The notes beneath the pieces are model-generated. The model was not told the origin of the DNA. It was given only the letters and a program-made list of their open reading frames with translations, and did not search any database. The translations under genes were made by a program, and so were the position numbers. Below are positions 1-11,266 of a DNA stretch of 64,000 nt, piece by piece. This stretch comes from Nannobrachium achirus (Eukaryota > Chordata > Actinopteri > Myctophiformes > Myctophidae). How positions within the stretch are numbered: position 1 is the stretch's first letter; every line of letters begins with the position of its first letter. The DNA lies in contig OY997659.1 of NCBI GenBank assembly GCA_963921795.1, positions 27,616,290-27,680,289 of the forward strand, read 5' to 3'.

Positions 1-1
1 A

Positions 2-2404
2 CTTTCCTGAGTGTAAATGATAATTTCGTTCAGCGGTGTTCAGTGTTCGGGAACCGTAGGCTATCACACGGAGTTTGCTGCCTTGTTGTTGGTAAAGAAC
101 TGCCCCGAGGCCTTTATTTGATGCGTCGGTATGGAGAACAAATGGTAGTGAAAAGTCTGGGAATGCGAGGACCGGTGGCTCCACCAGACAATCAATTAGC
201 CGCTCCAAAATGGCTTGATGTTCTTCAGTCCAGACAATTGGTTTGTTCGATGGCACTCCTCTAGACTTCCTTGCAACCCACCTTGCTTTTGTCTTAAGCT
301 GTGGCACATTGTTGTCTTCTGTAGCTTTCAGCAAGTCATAAAGTGGGCCAGCGATACGGGAAAAGTCTTTAATGTATTGTCTGTAGTAGCTTAATAGGCC
401 CATTACAGTTCGTAACTCTCCTACATTGCTCGGTCTCTTATCTTTCAAGGCTCTCACAGCAATGGTGTCAGCTGGATCGACTTTACTACCTTCAGCTGAA
501 ACGACTCTTCCCAAATAGCGGACCTCTCGTTTAAACAACTCGCACTTGCTGGGTTTTAGTTTAATCCCATACTTCCTCAACAGCTGGAGCACTCTCCTGA
601 CATGATTTACATGATCATCAAATGACTGACTGTAAACGAGCGTGTCGTCCAGATAGGGAATGCAGATGTTGTCTCGCACGTCTTCCAGACACTCCTCCAT
701 ACAGCGCTGAAAGACTGCGGGTGCATTCATCAACCCAAATGGGATCCTTATCCATTCATACAGACCCCATGGAGTCACAAATGCAGTCAAAGGTCTACTG
801 TCTTCATCCACAAAGCCCTGGTGGTAGGCCTTTCCTTGATCTAATAATGAAAACCACGAGTTGCCACCAAGACTGTCAAGGATGTCCTGTACTCGTGGAA
901 TCGGTTGCCTGTCAGGGTGGGTCTTTTTATTTAGTTCTCGGTAATCTATGCAAAGGCGTAGGCTGCCATCCTTTTTTCTTACGCAGACAACCGGCGAGGC
1001 ATAAGGTGAGTTGGATTTATTCACCCATCCTTGTGCAATCAGATTGTGCAGGTAGTCTTTCATCTCCTTATATAGAGGCTTCGGCACTGACAGGTAAGTA
1101 CGCGCTACGGGCTCCATATCCTTTAATGATATGCTCAGTTTCAATTTCTCAACACATCCAATGTCATCATCTGATTCCGAGAAAGAGGAGCGTTCTTCAT
1201 GAAGCATGTTCTGTACTATTTCTCGTTCAAGCTCACCCAGGTGGCTGAGGTCAATTGCTGGACTCCATTGACTGTCAGTAACTGGCTCACCCTCTGCCTT
1301 TACTTGACTCACTGATACTGGGGAACAGTGTTTGGGTTTCTCTAAAACAGTAGCTGGATACACAGCCTGAACCTGCTGTAAGGTGCCCACAACAGTTCTT
1401 CCTGACAACTCAATATCATGATCAGTGGGATTTTGAACATCAAGAACAATATAAGGTGGAGCACCACTCCTGAGGGTTACCACGGTCTCACAAAACTCTA
1501 GGCCTTCAGCCCACTGCGGATTTATGTCAGGCTCAAATACAAGCGTGGTAGCTTCCATCAATGGCCATGTCTGTGCTTTACAATCAATCTGAACAGAGGT
1601 GTACTTTGGGACAGTTACTTTCTCTTTTGTTGTCCTCACAATATAGTCACATGACTGTTCTGCAGTAACCAAATTAATGAATGTTGTGACATTTTCTTGC
1701 TCAAGGCTTGGGAAAGCCGCTCTCAATGTCTCATGCAACTGTTCTCTTTTCATAGTATCAGGTTGTTCTGTAGTACAGTTTTTTACTATTTGCTCAATGA
1801 CATTATAGCCTAGAATGGGCAGTGAAAGGCATCCACCTTTCATTACTAGCATGGGGACAACAAGCTCTGTTTGGTCAGTACCCTCTGCGGCTAAGCCAAA
1901 GGTCACCTCAATGAAACCCTTGTACGGTATGCTCCCTCCATTAGCAGCTGTGATCCTCAAATCATCAGGGGCATCAAGTAGTTCAGACACATCTTTTAAC
2001 TGTTCATATGGCAGATTTCTGTCTTTCCACTCCTCATCAACAATACAGACTTGGGAGCCTGTGTCCCATAGTGCCCTGGTTTTATGGCCTTGTATGTAGC
2101 AGTCAACTATACATCGTTTACCAACCAGACCAACAAGACGAGGATGGCCATCCTCTTTCTCTGTGTAGGCAGCATTTACTTGAGAGTGCTGGTTGCATCG
2201 TTTTCTATGTCTTGGCCAATGTTCGACTTGACAGTTTTTCGAACAGTAAGTGTCATTTTTACATGATGCACATCTCATAAGTCTTTGATCTTTCCCAGGG
2301 ACACCACAGTTCGAGCAATACTGTTGGGACATTATACTGTTGCTGGTTACTCTCAGTCCCGTGGGGGTAACCCTTGCTCGTTTAAAGGACCCTCTTTGTC
2401 TTGT
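2..2404 (-). CDS. pol: Pol polyprotein, partial (MYND finger, protease, RT, start of RNase H)
   Basis: This frame is open from just after a TAG at 2407-2405 to the window edge, about 800 codons. It is one base back from the gag frame and overlaps the gag end by about 50 bases. Domains in order: a MYND-type zinc finger (2317-2195; CxxC, CxxC, YCxxxC, HxxxC), an aspartic protease with DTG at 2065-2057, reverse transcriptase with LDQGKAYHQ near 865-835 and the catalytic YLDD at 655-644, and the start of RNase H with TDAS near 130-119. In the family these steps mature Gag-Pol and copy the RNA genome into DNA in the particle. Entry is probably by -1 frameshifting at 2386-2380; an ATG at 2332 in the same frame is an alternative start. 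No stop was found in the stretch I checked codon by codon (bases 2 to about 660). The C-terminus, with integrase, is missing only because the window ends. Confidence 0.93.
2326..2386 (-). promoter_or_regulatory. -1 ribosomal frameshift signal (slippery TTTAAAC plus possible pseudoknot)
   Basis: On the minus strand 2386-2380 reads T TTA AAC in the gag frame, the canonical X XXY YYZ heptamer. Slipping back one base gives TTT AAA CGA, exactly the pol frame. Seven bases downstream GGTTAC (2372-2367) can pair with GTAACC (2350-2345). GGGAC in the loop (2360-2356) can pair with GTCCC (2330-2326), giving an H-type pseudoknot. The heptamer and frames are read directly; the fold is a hand prediction. 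Confidence 0.85.
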
Positions 2405-3969
2405 CTAGCTCCTCTCATCCTGCAGCCTGCGAAGAAATGTTCACTACTTCCGCATATGTAACAGTGGGTGCAATGTTCATTTCCGCTTTGCTGGCAGCTA
2501 ACGCATCTGTTCGGTCGGGCCCGACGCTGTGTCGGATATTGCTGTGGCAAGAACCCTTGCTGATACTGCGCTCTTTGTCCTGGGGGAGGCCAGTAGCGTT
2601 GTGGGGGATACTGGAATTGTGGAGGGGGAATGCGTTCCTGTGCTACAGGGGAGGCCAAATACTGTGTTTGTGCTGTGTTAGGCTGGCGGATTGACTCTTT
2701 GATTTGTGCAACCTCAACGCCTATGTTTTTCAATAGTGCCATGTCAGAACGCATTTCTTTTAGTTGGTCCAGTATCTCAGGGTAAGTTTGGATGGTGGGT
2801 TCCGAATTTGGTGTTTTGGTCTTTTTATCTGAGGTGTCATCAGACTGGACTGTGTGCACAGTGGTTGGCCGCTGTGGGGTAAGTAGTTTCTTTTTATTCT
2901 GCCTTTCTGTTTCGTTTGCACATGCAATGTTTAGCTTTTCAAGAAGCAGCTCATCACTAGTTGTTGTTTGTTGCAGGTAAGGCTGGAGGTCACTTTTAAT
3001 GCTATCATTGTGCAGGCCTGTGAGAACCGTATGGAGGAACATGTTCTGTACAAGGGCAGGATCATATTTTAGACCAGACTCTGCTTCCTGTGAAGCGAAG
3101 AGTATTTTCTGTCTCAGATCTAGGGCACGAATAAGGAAGTTTTGGGGCGTTTCCTTGCTACTTTGGACCTCTGACGTGAGCTGTTTATACAGCTCTGTTG
3201 CTCCCTTTTCTTGGTAATGGGACCTGAGAATTCGCCTCAAAGTAGGTAAAGTGAGGTTACTTTTCCCCTCCAAGTAGCTACGTAATTGTAAGCCTGGTGC
3301 AATTGCCCTGATCACTGCATCCACTATTTCAATTTCATGAAATCCCTTGTTAATTCCCTGCTCAATTTGGTGGGCTAGACTGGAGAATGTAAGTTTATCT
3401 TTTTGTCCCGGTTCACCAATCTGGCCTGATATTTTGAATTCTCTGTTCCATTGTAATGAAAGACGGGGTTGTGGGGCAGAGGCAAGGTCCTGCTTAGGAG
3501 TATTGTCTCCCACCCCCCCAGAATTTTTGTCTCCACTGGCTTGGTTTAATTTCTCCTGCAGTGATACTGCTAATGCCAATTGTAGAGACTCGACCTCTCT
3601 TAGCAACCGCTCAGTTTCAGGGGGTTTGACACACTGTTCTTTTGCATCAGAGGCGTTTTGTTTTTGTACACTCGTTTGAACAACCTGTTTCAAATCATCA
3701 ATTTTATCTTGCAGCCTCAATAGCTCTGCCATACCCTGGTCCTCAAGTTGACGTAGTTCTTCTCTCTCTAAGTGTCTTGTGACATGGGAGATGAGAGCAG
3801 AGCGACTTTTCCCTTTTACATTTTCAAATGTTAAACCAGTCCCAGCAATCTTTAGAAAATCACAAACTTCAATCAAAGCATCCCTTGTCAGTGTGTATAA
3901 AGCACCCCCAATTTCTAGTCTCAAATCCTCTAGTGCTGAGGACTCCATTTCAGTCTCCAAATCGGACAT
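2353..3969 (-). CDS. gag: Gag polyprotein of the LTR retrotransposon
   Basis: An intact 538-residue frame from ATG at 3969 to TGA at 2355-2353. The frame stays open further upstream to 4026, but that stretch has no ATG before 3969, so 3969 is chosen. The N-terminal 90 residues include a stretch resembling a SAP-like DNA-binding helix pair, followed by a charged, leucine-rich probable coiled coil. The middle (roughly residues 180-370) looks like a retroelement capsid, with a conserved-looking [11 protein letters not shown] stretch. A proline- and glutamine-rich segment follows, then one CCHC zinc knuckle (C503, C506, H511, C516), which in the family binds the element's RNA. The stop lies just after the slippery site, so most ribosomes would make Gag alone and a minority Gag-Pol. 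Capsid and SAP assignments are by resemblance; the zinc knuckle is explicit. Confidence 0.92.
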   Translation of the reverse strand: MSDLETEMESSALEDLRLEIGGALYTLTRDALIEVCDFLKIAGTGLTFENVKGKSRSALISHVTRHLEREELRQLEDQGMAELLRLQDKIDDLKQVVQTSVQKQNASDAKEQCVKPPETERLLREVESLQLALAVSLQEKLNQASGDKNSGGVGDNTPKQDLASAPQPRLSLQWNREFKISGQIGEPGQKDKLTFSSLAHQIEQGINKGFHEIEIVDAVIRAIAPGLQLRSYLEGKSNLTLPTLRRILRSHYQEKGATELYKQLTSEVQSSKETPQNFLIRALDLRQKILFASQEAESGLKYDPALVQNMFLHTVLTGLHNDSIKSDLQPYLQQTTTSDELLLEKLNIACANETERQNKKKLLTPQRPTTVHTVQSDDTSDKKTKTPNSEPTIQTYPEILDQLKEMRSDMALLKNIGVEVAQIKESIRQPNTAQTQYLASPVAQERIPPPQFQYPPQRYWPPPGQRAQYQQGFLPQQYPTQRRARPNRCVSCQQSGNEHCTHCYICGSSEHFFAGCRMRGARQDKEGPLNEQGLPPRD

Positions 3970-4056
3970 TTCAGAGAATGTTAGTGTGAAAAAAAATACC
4001 TTTTCTTTGCTGAATGGACCACACACGCAGGCCTGTGTGTGTCAGTGTGATGCAGA

Positions 4057-4300
4057 ATCTTCTCTCCACAGAATAGGCAACAAAGTTCAATGGCCTGATG
4101 ATTCTGTGGTGCTGAATTTTCTCTCCACAGAATAGGCAACAAAGTTCAATGGCCTGATGATTCTGTGGTGCTGAATTTTCTCTCCACAGAATAGGCAACA
4201 AAGTTCAATGGCCTGATGATTCTGTGGTGCTGAATTTTCTCTCCACAGAATAGGCAACAAAGTTCAATGGCCCGATGATTCTGTGGTGCTGAATCTTTTT
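4057..4300 (-). repeat. 59-bp tandem repeat in the gag leader, about four copies
   Basis: The word CTCTCCACAGAATAGGCAAC recurs at 4062, 4121, 4180 and 4239, a 59-bp period with almost no divergence; the next unit decays after about 4290. The array lies between the primer binding site and gag, in the 5' leader of the retrotransposon RNA. Leader arrays can affect packaging or translation, but no function is shown here. Confidence 0.9.
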
Positions 4301-4546
4301 CCTTTGCAGAATAAATAACACAGCTTCCTTGTGGAAACGTGGACTTCAGTGTGGCGATGAACCTTCCGTTTGCAGAGTAGATGCAGCTTTCCTGGCACCA
4401 ATGGTTGGCCTCAGATTGCATGCAATAATCTCCACGCAGTTATTAAATCACCACGCACTTTCGTCCACCCTGGCTGGTTGTAGATGAAAAAGGGCTGAAT
4501 GTTGGTCGGGGACGTCTATCTAGGACAGGTGGCCCTCGTCACATTT

Positions 4547-4564
4547 ATCCCGGACGAGCCCCCA
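4547..4564 (-). other. Primer binding site matching tRNA-Pro
   Basis: The minus strand reads TGGGGGCTCGTCCGGGAT, an 18-base match to the 3' end complement of tRNA-Pro, as in gammaretroviruses such as murine leukaemia virus. It lies 3-6 bases inside the LTR end, the expected place for priming minus-strand DNA synthesis. Recognition of the tRNA match is from memory. Confidence 0.9.
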
Positions 4565-4567
4565 AAA

Positions 4568-4918
4568 TGATGTACCCTGAAAAGGGGAGATGTTTAGAAA
4601 TGACGCTAGACACAGTGTTGCTTCTCTGTCAGCAGTCAGTAGAATAGCAACATGCCCGCGTGCAGTCTATGGCTCCCCCTGCAGGCAAGACCAATCGATA
4701 ACCAACACCATGAGTCTGCACTAGTTGAAACTAGTAGATGACAGATCCACAGATCTCTTTTATTTCTGTTCACCTTTTAACTTGTTCACTTGTTTACATT
4801 CATTTACTGTCACCAAACGTTTTTAAATGTATATTTATGAACCATTATGAACTGTGACCTATTTATTAAATGAATTGTCATGTCAACGGATCACCATTAT
4901 ATCACTCTATCACAAACA
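4568..4918 (-). repeat. 5' LTR (boundaries approximate)
   Basis: On the minus strand the segment starts TGTTTGTGATAG and ends in GGTACATCA, or TACA if the edge is at 4571, fitting TG...CA LTR ends. AATAAA, a likely polyadenylation signal, is at 4764-4759. The partner LTR is outside the window, so the outer edge rests only on the end motif. Confidence 0.7.
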
Positions 4919-5132
4919 CTGGTCATATTGCGGTGAGAGTCTTAATAATTATTCGGCCAAAGTCTTAGAGTGATGCACGTCTCATTGTCTGTGCACGACA
5001 TTATGGTCCACTTGCACTATGGACACATGCACTCTGGACCATCCTGGCTGCACCTTATTCTGGTCCACCGTGCGTCTCATTCTGAGTATGCGGCCTCATA
5101 ACCATGGCTACCACGCTCTATGGAATTTGAAG
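4919..5132. other. Unassigned flank of the LTR element
   Basis: Contains GTCTCATT and TGGTCCA words that recur loosely, but no gene, TIR or known repeat is recognisable. Confidence 0.3.
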
Positions 5133-5590
<458 letters not shown>

Positions 5591-6177
5591 GTGTGAGAGA
5601 GAAAGGATGGGCCAGAGAGGCAGATGGGAAATGAGGTGGAGATGAGGGCATGGTAGCGAATAAAGAATCAAATGATAAAGATAGAGAGAGCAATACTGTA
5701 GTAATGTTGTTTTTCCCACACAAAGGAATACACTGAAATACTGGTCTTACTGCAGACAAAACATCAAATTTGCACATGCAATCAGAACAACACCTGAATT
5801 ATAATACTACAAAATATTTCTTTTTTTTTTAAATAATGTATGCACATCAAAATAATTGTAATTGCATATATATTTGTAGAGAAAACAATGTGAGAGTGAC
5901 AGAATGCAAAGTGAAAGAAACGAGTATATAGTATCTGTGAATACGAGGAGACAAAATCGGTCCAAGAGAGAAAGAGTGAACGGCTAGAGATGCATGGAAG
6001 TGCAGACTGCCCACACGCTGCACTCGCTCATGCCCTTGATCAAAGACCAGAAACCATCTCCCACAAAAATGTCTAACAATACACCAGTGGGACACTGTCA
6101 TCCAACGCTGTCTCTTTCTCCTTCTCTCTTATTCATCATCACAGTGGTAGGTCAGTGACCCGTCTGCGGAGGAGAGG
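5591..6177. other. Unassigned spacer
   Basis: AT-rich sequence with no recognisable gene or repeat beyond one TACTGTA word near 5694. Confidence 0.4.
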
Positions 6178-6185
6178 CTTTAGAC

Positions 6186-7342
6186 CAGGGATGTCAAACA
6201 TACGGCCCGCGGGCCGAATCCGGCCCGCGAGATGATTCAATCCGGCCCCCCAGGCTAGAGCATACATTTCTGAGCATTTAGAAAAAAAAAGTAAGTCTCT
6301 AGCCCATTCCTGTCAAGAGTTATGATTGTTTTAAGAATTAACCTAACTAATGTCTGTACACTGCAGGCTAGGTTTCTCCCACCTGGCAGTGATTGAGTTG
6401 ATTGATTGGAATGTTAAGTGACCAGCTCTCTCTCTCTTTGAAGATGACAGCATTGCTAGGAATAGGGTGGTTGGTCTGGCTATGAATAATACCTGAACAT
6501 ACCTACAATATTCAAACTGTACACAAAGATTACACAATTAGACATGGAAATTAATGTTGTTACAAAAAATAACTTATTTAAAGAATATAATAATAATAAA
6601 AATGTAAACGTTTTATTATTCCGATATTTTCTGAATATGCCATTATTGTTCATTACTTTTATTTTTTTTATTATAAAATACAATAAAAATAATTATTGTC
6701 CTGCATCAATAATATTTTTTTTAGCCATTTACAAATTATAGCGTACTGGAGACTATCAGGAATTGAATTATTCTATTATCAAATGGTTTATTCTTATTGG
6801 CACTTCTTAAAGGAGTAGTTCACCCCCAAAATGCCACGGAGCCAATGTAGACTCATTCCTAAAACAGAAATTTGATTACAATAAATGCATGCCTATTGAT
6901 TCCGGATGGGGACCCAAATGCATTTGGGTCCCCATCCGGAAGCAATGGGGGGAAGTGTACTATTATCACATTTTTGTCTTAGTAATGCGACAAATAAAAT
7001 AAAAATATATTATTGAACTCAATTCTCCATGGCGTGAGTAATCAAAGAAAAAAAAGTCATTTTGGGGATGAACTACTCCTTTAGACAAATAGCATCTCTC
7101 GTACCTAACTGCAACTGTAATACCAATAATGAAAGTAGCTATTTTACTTAATAATGAACACAATTTGTAAAATGATATACTGCTATACTGCTAGCTACAG
7201 CAGTGGCTGAGACGACAGGAAGAAAAACAGAGCGAACATGTGCGCGAGTGTGCATGCCATCCGATCCGCGACTGGTTCGGCCCTCATCAAGTCGCCTTTC
7301 ACCCAATGCGGCCCTCACCCCAAGATGAGTTCGACACCCCTG
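6186..7342. mobile_element. Non-autonomous hAT element, 1157 bp
   Basis: Left end CAGGGATGTCAAAC and right end (reverse complement) CAGGGGTGTCGAAC, flanked by perfect 8-bp duplications CTTTAGAC (6178-6185 and 7343-7350), diagnostic of hAT insertion. GC-rich GGCCCGC words lie just inside both ends. No transposase reading frame remains. Another MITE is nested inside. Confidence 0.93.
6810..7081. mobile_element. MITE nested in the hAT element, TA-flanked
   Basis: Terminal inverted repeats of about 23 bp beginning AAGGAGTAGTTCA on both sides, with TA at 6808-6809 and 7082-7083, suggest a Tc1/mariner-type MITE of 272 bp. It contains a perfect 40-bp palindrome at 6901-6940. Confidence 0.75.
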
Positions 7343-7360
7343 CTTTAGACAGACAGGTCA

Positions 7361-7545
7361 GGGGTGCCTGGTGGCTCAGCCAGTTTAGTGCACAGACCAT
7401 ATGCTCCTTGAGAGCGTGATCGAGGAGCCAGGTTCAAATCTGACCCCTGTTGTGTCTCACATGTCTCTCTTCTCTCTCTCTCTCTCGCTCTTTCTGCCCT
7501 TGGTTTCCTGACCTATCTGAAATAAAGCATAAAATGTCCAAAACA
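7361..7545 (+). mobile_element. tRNA-derived SINE
   Basis: Polymerase III box A-like TGGCTCAGCCAGT at 7372-7384 and box B-like GGTTCAAATCTGACC at 7431-7445, spaced as in tRNA genes, followed by a (CT)n stretch and an AATAAAG tail near 7520-7540. The head is too degenerate to be a working tRNA. It abuts the hAT target duplication. Confidence 0.75.
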
Positions 7546-7930
7546 TCTTCATCTCAGACACGTCAGTGTACAACACTTACAACATTTATTTTTACTCAAT
7601 ACAGTTGCATACAAAAATGCCCTGCACAAGAACCTCTTGTAAATAGTGTTCACTCGAATAATAATAATAATAACAATAATAAAATATATTTGTACAAAGT
7701 GTCAAAAAAACTATGTGAAATACAGCAACATAACAGTAGCCTAAAGAGATAAAAGCAATACAAGTAAAAATCCAAAGATAAAATAAACTCAAAACAAATA
7801 AAAGACAGAAGGAGATAAGCAGGGATAACAAAGGCAATACAATAAACACTATAAAAAGGCACTGACATAAAATGTGGTTTTCAGAAGATGACCCTAACTT
7901 TGTTAGACATTTTTTTTTCTTTTTTTTTGT
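7546..7930. other. AT-rich spacer with an (AAT)n tract
   Basis: Contains a short AAT/AAC repeat near 7658-7682 and T-runs near 7909-7929. No gene seen. Confidence 0.4.
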
Positions 7931-7939
7931 TAGTCCATA

Positions 7940-8062
7940 CTCTATCCGAAACCGAACTTTCCGACAGCTTTTCGAACTCTAATTCGGGATAATGCTTTTC
8001 AACTTTTTCAAGTTCCAAGTGACGTCATTTTGTAATTGAACCGGAAGTTCAGTTTCGGAGAG
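7940..8062. repeat. Imperfect inverted repeat around CCGAAACCGAACTT
   Basis: CTATCCGAAACCGAACTTTC (about 7941-7960) is mirrored by GGAAGTTCAGTTTCGGAGAG (about 8043-8062), with a CRE word TGACGTCA between. Probably ends or arms of an old element; family unknown. Confidence 0.45.
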
Positions 8063-8424
8063 GGTAGAAAAATTATAACCGCGGCAATCTTTGCTTTTGT
8101 TATGGTTATGGTCCGTAGAGAAGGGCTTGTTTTAAACAAGAACGCGATCTGGAGATAGATTCCGAGATAAAGTCATTTTCCTGATTTCTCCCGATGGATT
8201 ATGGGGATTTGAGTTTTTGCTTCATTGCCAGGAGCAACAGAGCGCCCACTAAGGTTTACAAAAGGAAAAGTTAAGAATTACTCGGGTCTCTCTTCATGAC
8301 GAATAAGCCTTTCGCCTTTTACAATAGGAAACGTTATATCCCGACTGAAGTCGGGAAAAGCACTCGACAGTCGGATTTGAAATCCCAACTTTAGTCGGGT
8401 TAGGCACCCTGTGTGTTAAAATGG

Positions 8425-8857
8425 AATATCTGTATTGAACCGATATCAAAATAATATAATCATCATATTATATCAAATTATATATCATATATCATCATAT
8501 TATTATACCACAATTTTATAATAATTATGTTGAGAAAAAAAAAGAAAACCTGAAAAAGCAGTGTTTGGGGAAGTTTTCAAAAGGGTCAAGTTGGAACATT
8601 TTTAAATAAAAAGAAATGCTGGGATATGAGCCAATATTTCAATAACGGTGCATCGCTAGTTTTGGAATAGAGAGGCATTGCTTTTTTAAATTCAGTGTTT
8701 ATATGCCTTTTTTTCAGAATGGACAAAACTATTATATTACATTTTTTAATACAGAATGAGATCTTAGTGACCTCTGATAATATCGGTTATGGGCCATGAC
8801 AGCAATTAATTGTATTGGATATCGATATTGGCCATAAATGTCATATCGCCCATCCCT
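8425..8857. mobile_element. Degenerate DNA transposon with ATATCGCCCATCCCTA end
   Basis: The right end ATATCGCCCATCCCTA (8842-8857) resembles the TAGGGATG ends of the better preserved hAT elements here. AT-rich and GATATCG-like words fill the interior. The left end and target duplication were not found. Confidence 0.5.
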
Positions 8858-9604
8858 ATGTATGCAGGACCATCATTTCTAAAATGTAAGTATAGGAGCC
8901 TGGTATTACAAGGCTTTAAAAGCCATCTACACCTTAAAATCAATTCTGAAACTCACAGGCATCCAGCGATGAGAAGCATTTCTTTTGTTAACAGTCTATC
9001 AGCTGCATTTGCACATGTGGGCGACTGAGCCAGGGTACAGGGAGTTGCAGTCTAAACGTGACAAAAATAAAAGCATGAATAACCTTTTCAAGGTCTACGA
9101 ATGAAAAGAAAGACTTAATGCTAGCAATGGTTCTCTCAGCAGTATTATTTCTTACATTCAATTTCAGTGAAGGGAAGAGAATGGAAAGCATCACACCAAG
9201 TAAACATGACATGTCACAGTCACTCAGAAGCCATTGAAATGCAAAAACATGATTTCCAGCACCAACCAGTAGTGCTATACATTGATTCCAGAGGCACCAA
9301 AGACATATCTTCAAATCTAGACTTTTTCAAACTCTCCTTACATCGCCTTCATGAGGATTTACTTTCAGTCTCATGAATGGTTAAAATATCCATCCATTCC
9401 TAAAATGGATGGACTCATGAATGGATAAAATATTTTTCATTGAATATAAAACGAGCAATATATTTATTTGGCTTTGGCGATGAACTGGATCTGCTTTTAG
9501 GTACTCGGAATGGCTGTCCATACTGTCTCCGACCATAGTGAATCCGAATCCCCCAGTGCATGAAAGCAGTGATTTAAAACGACAGGTGGTAGCTCACTCC
9601 CCTC

Positions 9605-9944
9605 GATATTATCATTTATCGTGATAAAAAATGGATAAAAAACACTGATTTAATTTATCGTGAAATTGTCCTCCGTCATACACTGGGATCATTTCACCTT
9701 TTATTTGCCAAGCTGCATATCTTTTTTTTTTTCACTCAACCAAATCTTTTTGCCAAAATTAGCTGATATAAAAGATCACAACGTGTCGCATTGTGTGCTT
9801 GTAGATCTGCTATTTTTGGCAAACGGTACCACCCCAGATTAATGGATGTTGGGGCTATTTAGATTATCGGGATAATATCATAAATCGTTATTATTTTGGT
9901 CACAATAATCGTGACATGAAATGTTCATATCGTTCCCATCCCTA
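9605..9944. mobile_element. hAT-type element, left end eroded
   Basis: The right end CGTTCCCATCCCTA stops at 9944. An 8-bp word CTCCCCTC flanks both sides (9597-9604 and 9945-9952). The left terminal TAGGGATGGGAA is missing. An imperfect hairpin of the GATCTACAAGC family lies at 9752-9820. Confidence 0.75.
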
Positions 9945-10810
9945 CTCCCCTCTCTGCCATTCCTTCCAAATGGATCCACATTGAGCTTTTCCCTGTCACT
10001 TACAGTTACACATGTACCGGTACATGGCCAACAATTAGTCTGCTTACTACTTCTCTCTACCTAATTATCATTGTACCTCTGATCTACTTTTGAGTGTTCT
10101 GGCTCGTGTTTTGGGAGGCTTTTACCACTAATATGATAACATACTGTACTTTCAATAATTCCTCAGCCATCGTTGCTCCATGCGAACCAGAATACAGCAA
10201 CGATCAAAGAATGCCTGCTTCTCCTTGATACCTTAAAAGATTCACCTACCGCAGGACGGATGATCAAAGCCCACTGATTTGAGCACAGCTGCTGCATGCA
10301 GTACAGTATAAACCACATCTCAAAGCTTTTCAGTGCAAACTATGAAACAGAAACAGCCAAATGATAATTATGCTTTATTGCTTTTCGTCGTATTTGTAGT
10401 CTACTACACCCCAAATATCCAAGAGAATAAATTGAAAAAAGAAAGACTTGGTGAAAGACATGGTGAAAAATGGTGGATGTGGTCCAGCTGCCTTCTCTCT
10501 GACACAGGATGAGCACAGTGGGCCAGCTGACACCCATACTGTGCCAAGTTGCAACCAAAAATGGGAATGTACCTAGGCTATAATAATTCCTCTTCAGGAT
10601 CTCAGATCAGGAGGTTTATCAAACAACAAACGTATATTTCGAGCAGGAGCAGAGCAGAATGAATTATTCAGTGATTAACTTCCTGGAGAAAGCTTGTCGG
10701 TGAAGGGGATCAAGGTGGTGGCAGAAGTGTCTGTGTGGGTTGGTGTTAAACAGAGCTAGAACATCAATTTACAATTTACAACTCACTAGATGTACAGACC
10801 TTTGTGATAT
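9945..10810. other. Unassigned spacer
   Basis: No gene or clear repeat recognised. TACCGGTA at 10015-10022 and TACTGTA/TACAGTA scars near 10142 and 10300 are the only notable words. Confidence 0.35.
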
Positions 10811-11266
10811 TTAAAGAGGTGATGCCATAGTTTTGTACTTTTTCTGTTTTGTATGAGGTGATGCCATAGTTTTGTACTTTTTCTGTTTTGTATGTGTCTA
10901 ACAATACTCTAATAGACCCCCAGGTGTGGTTATAATATGCAAATATGTCTTCCCTGTGAATTTTTGGTTTCTTCCTGAAAGCTGAAAGCCTCTTAGTCAA
11001 AAAGCCCAATTGAAATACACAGCTTTAATGACATCATAAAACCATCCCCTCCCCTTTTTACCATAGAGCAACACTGTGGGTGTGTCTAACTTCAGCTGGG
11101 TCACCACCCACCTGAAAACCAGGTGTACTTGAACAGGTGGGTGTGGCCACATACAAACATAATTGTAACACTTTCTGTACATTTTTTGAAAAACATCTTC
11201 CACCAAGTATAATAATACATAATACCTGATGGGGGGGGGGGGGGGGATCACTACACCCTGTCTTTA
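10811..11266. mobile_element. Possible TTAA-flanked MITE with 39-bp tandem duplication
   Basis: TTAAAGAGGTG on the left and CCCTGTCTTTAA on the right could be short inverted ends within TTAA targets. Inside, a 39-bp unit beginning GAGGTGATGCC is exactly repeated at 10816 and 10855. A run of 16 G is at 11231-11246. The element call is tentative; the duplication is clear. Confidence 0.4.

Larger units (their letters stand above)
1..4918 (-). mobile_element. Gypsy-like LTR retrotransposon, 5' part (LTR, leader, gag, most of pol)
   Basis: Read on the minus strand, the order is LTR (about 4918-4568), primer binding site (4564-4547), leader, gag (3969-2353), then pol running off the left edge at base 1. 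The order protease, reverse transcriptase, RNase H is that of Gypsy/Ty3 elements and retroviruses. Integrase and the 3' LTR lie outside the window, so LTR-LTR divergence and the target duplication cannot be assessed. gag and the visible pol have no premature stops, which suggests a fairly young insertion. Gypsy clade was not resolved; a retrovirus cannot be fully excluded without the 3' half, but the Pol motifs look Gypsy-like. Confidence 0.93.

Noticed and set aside
622..1248. 208-codon plus-strand frame inside pol
   Set aside because: Antisense shadow of the reverse transcriptase frame, which carries all the conserved motifs.
3971..4421. Minus-strand frames of 76 and 91 codons upstream of gag
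   Set aside because: They are the 59-bp leader repeat read through; no known upstream frame, and different units stop at different places.
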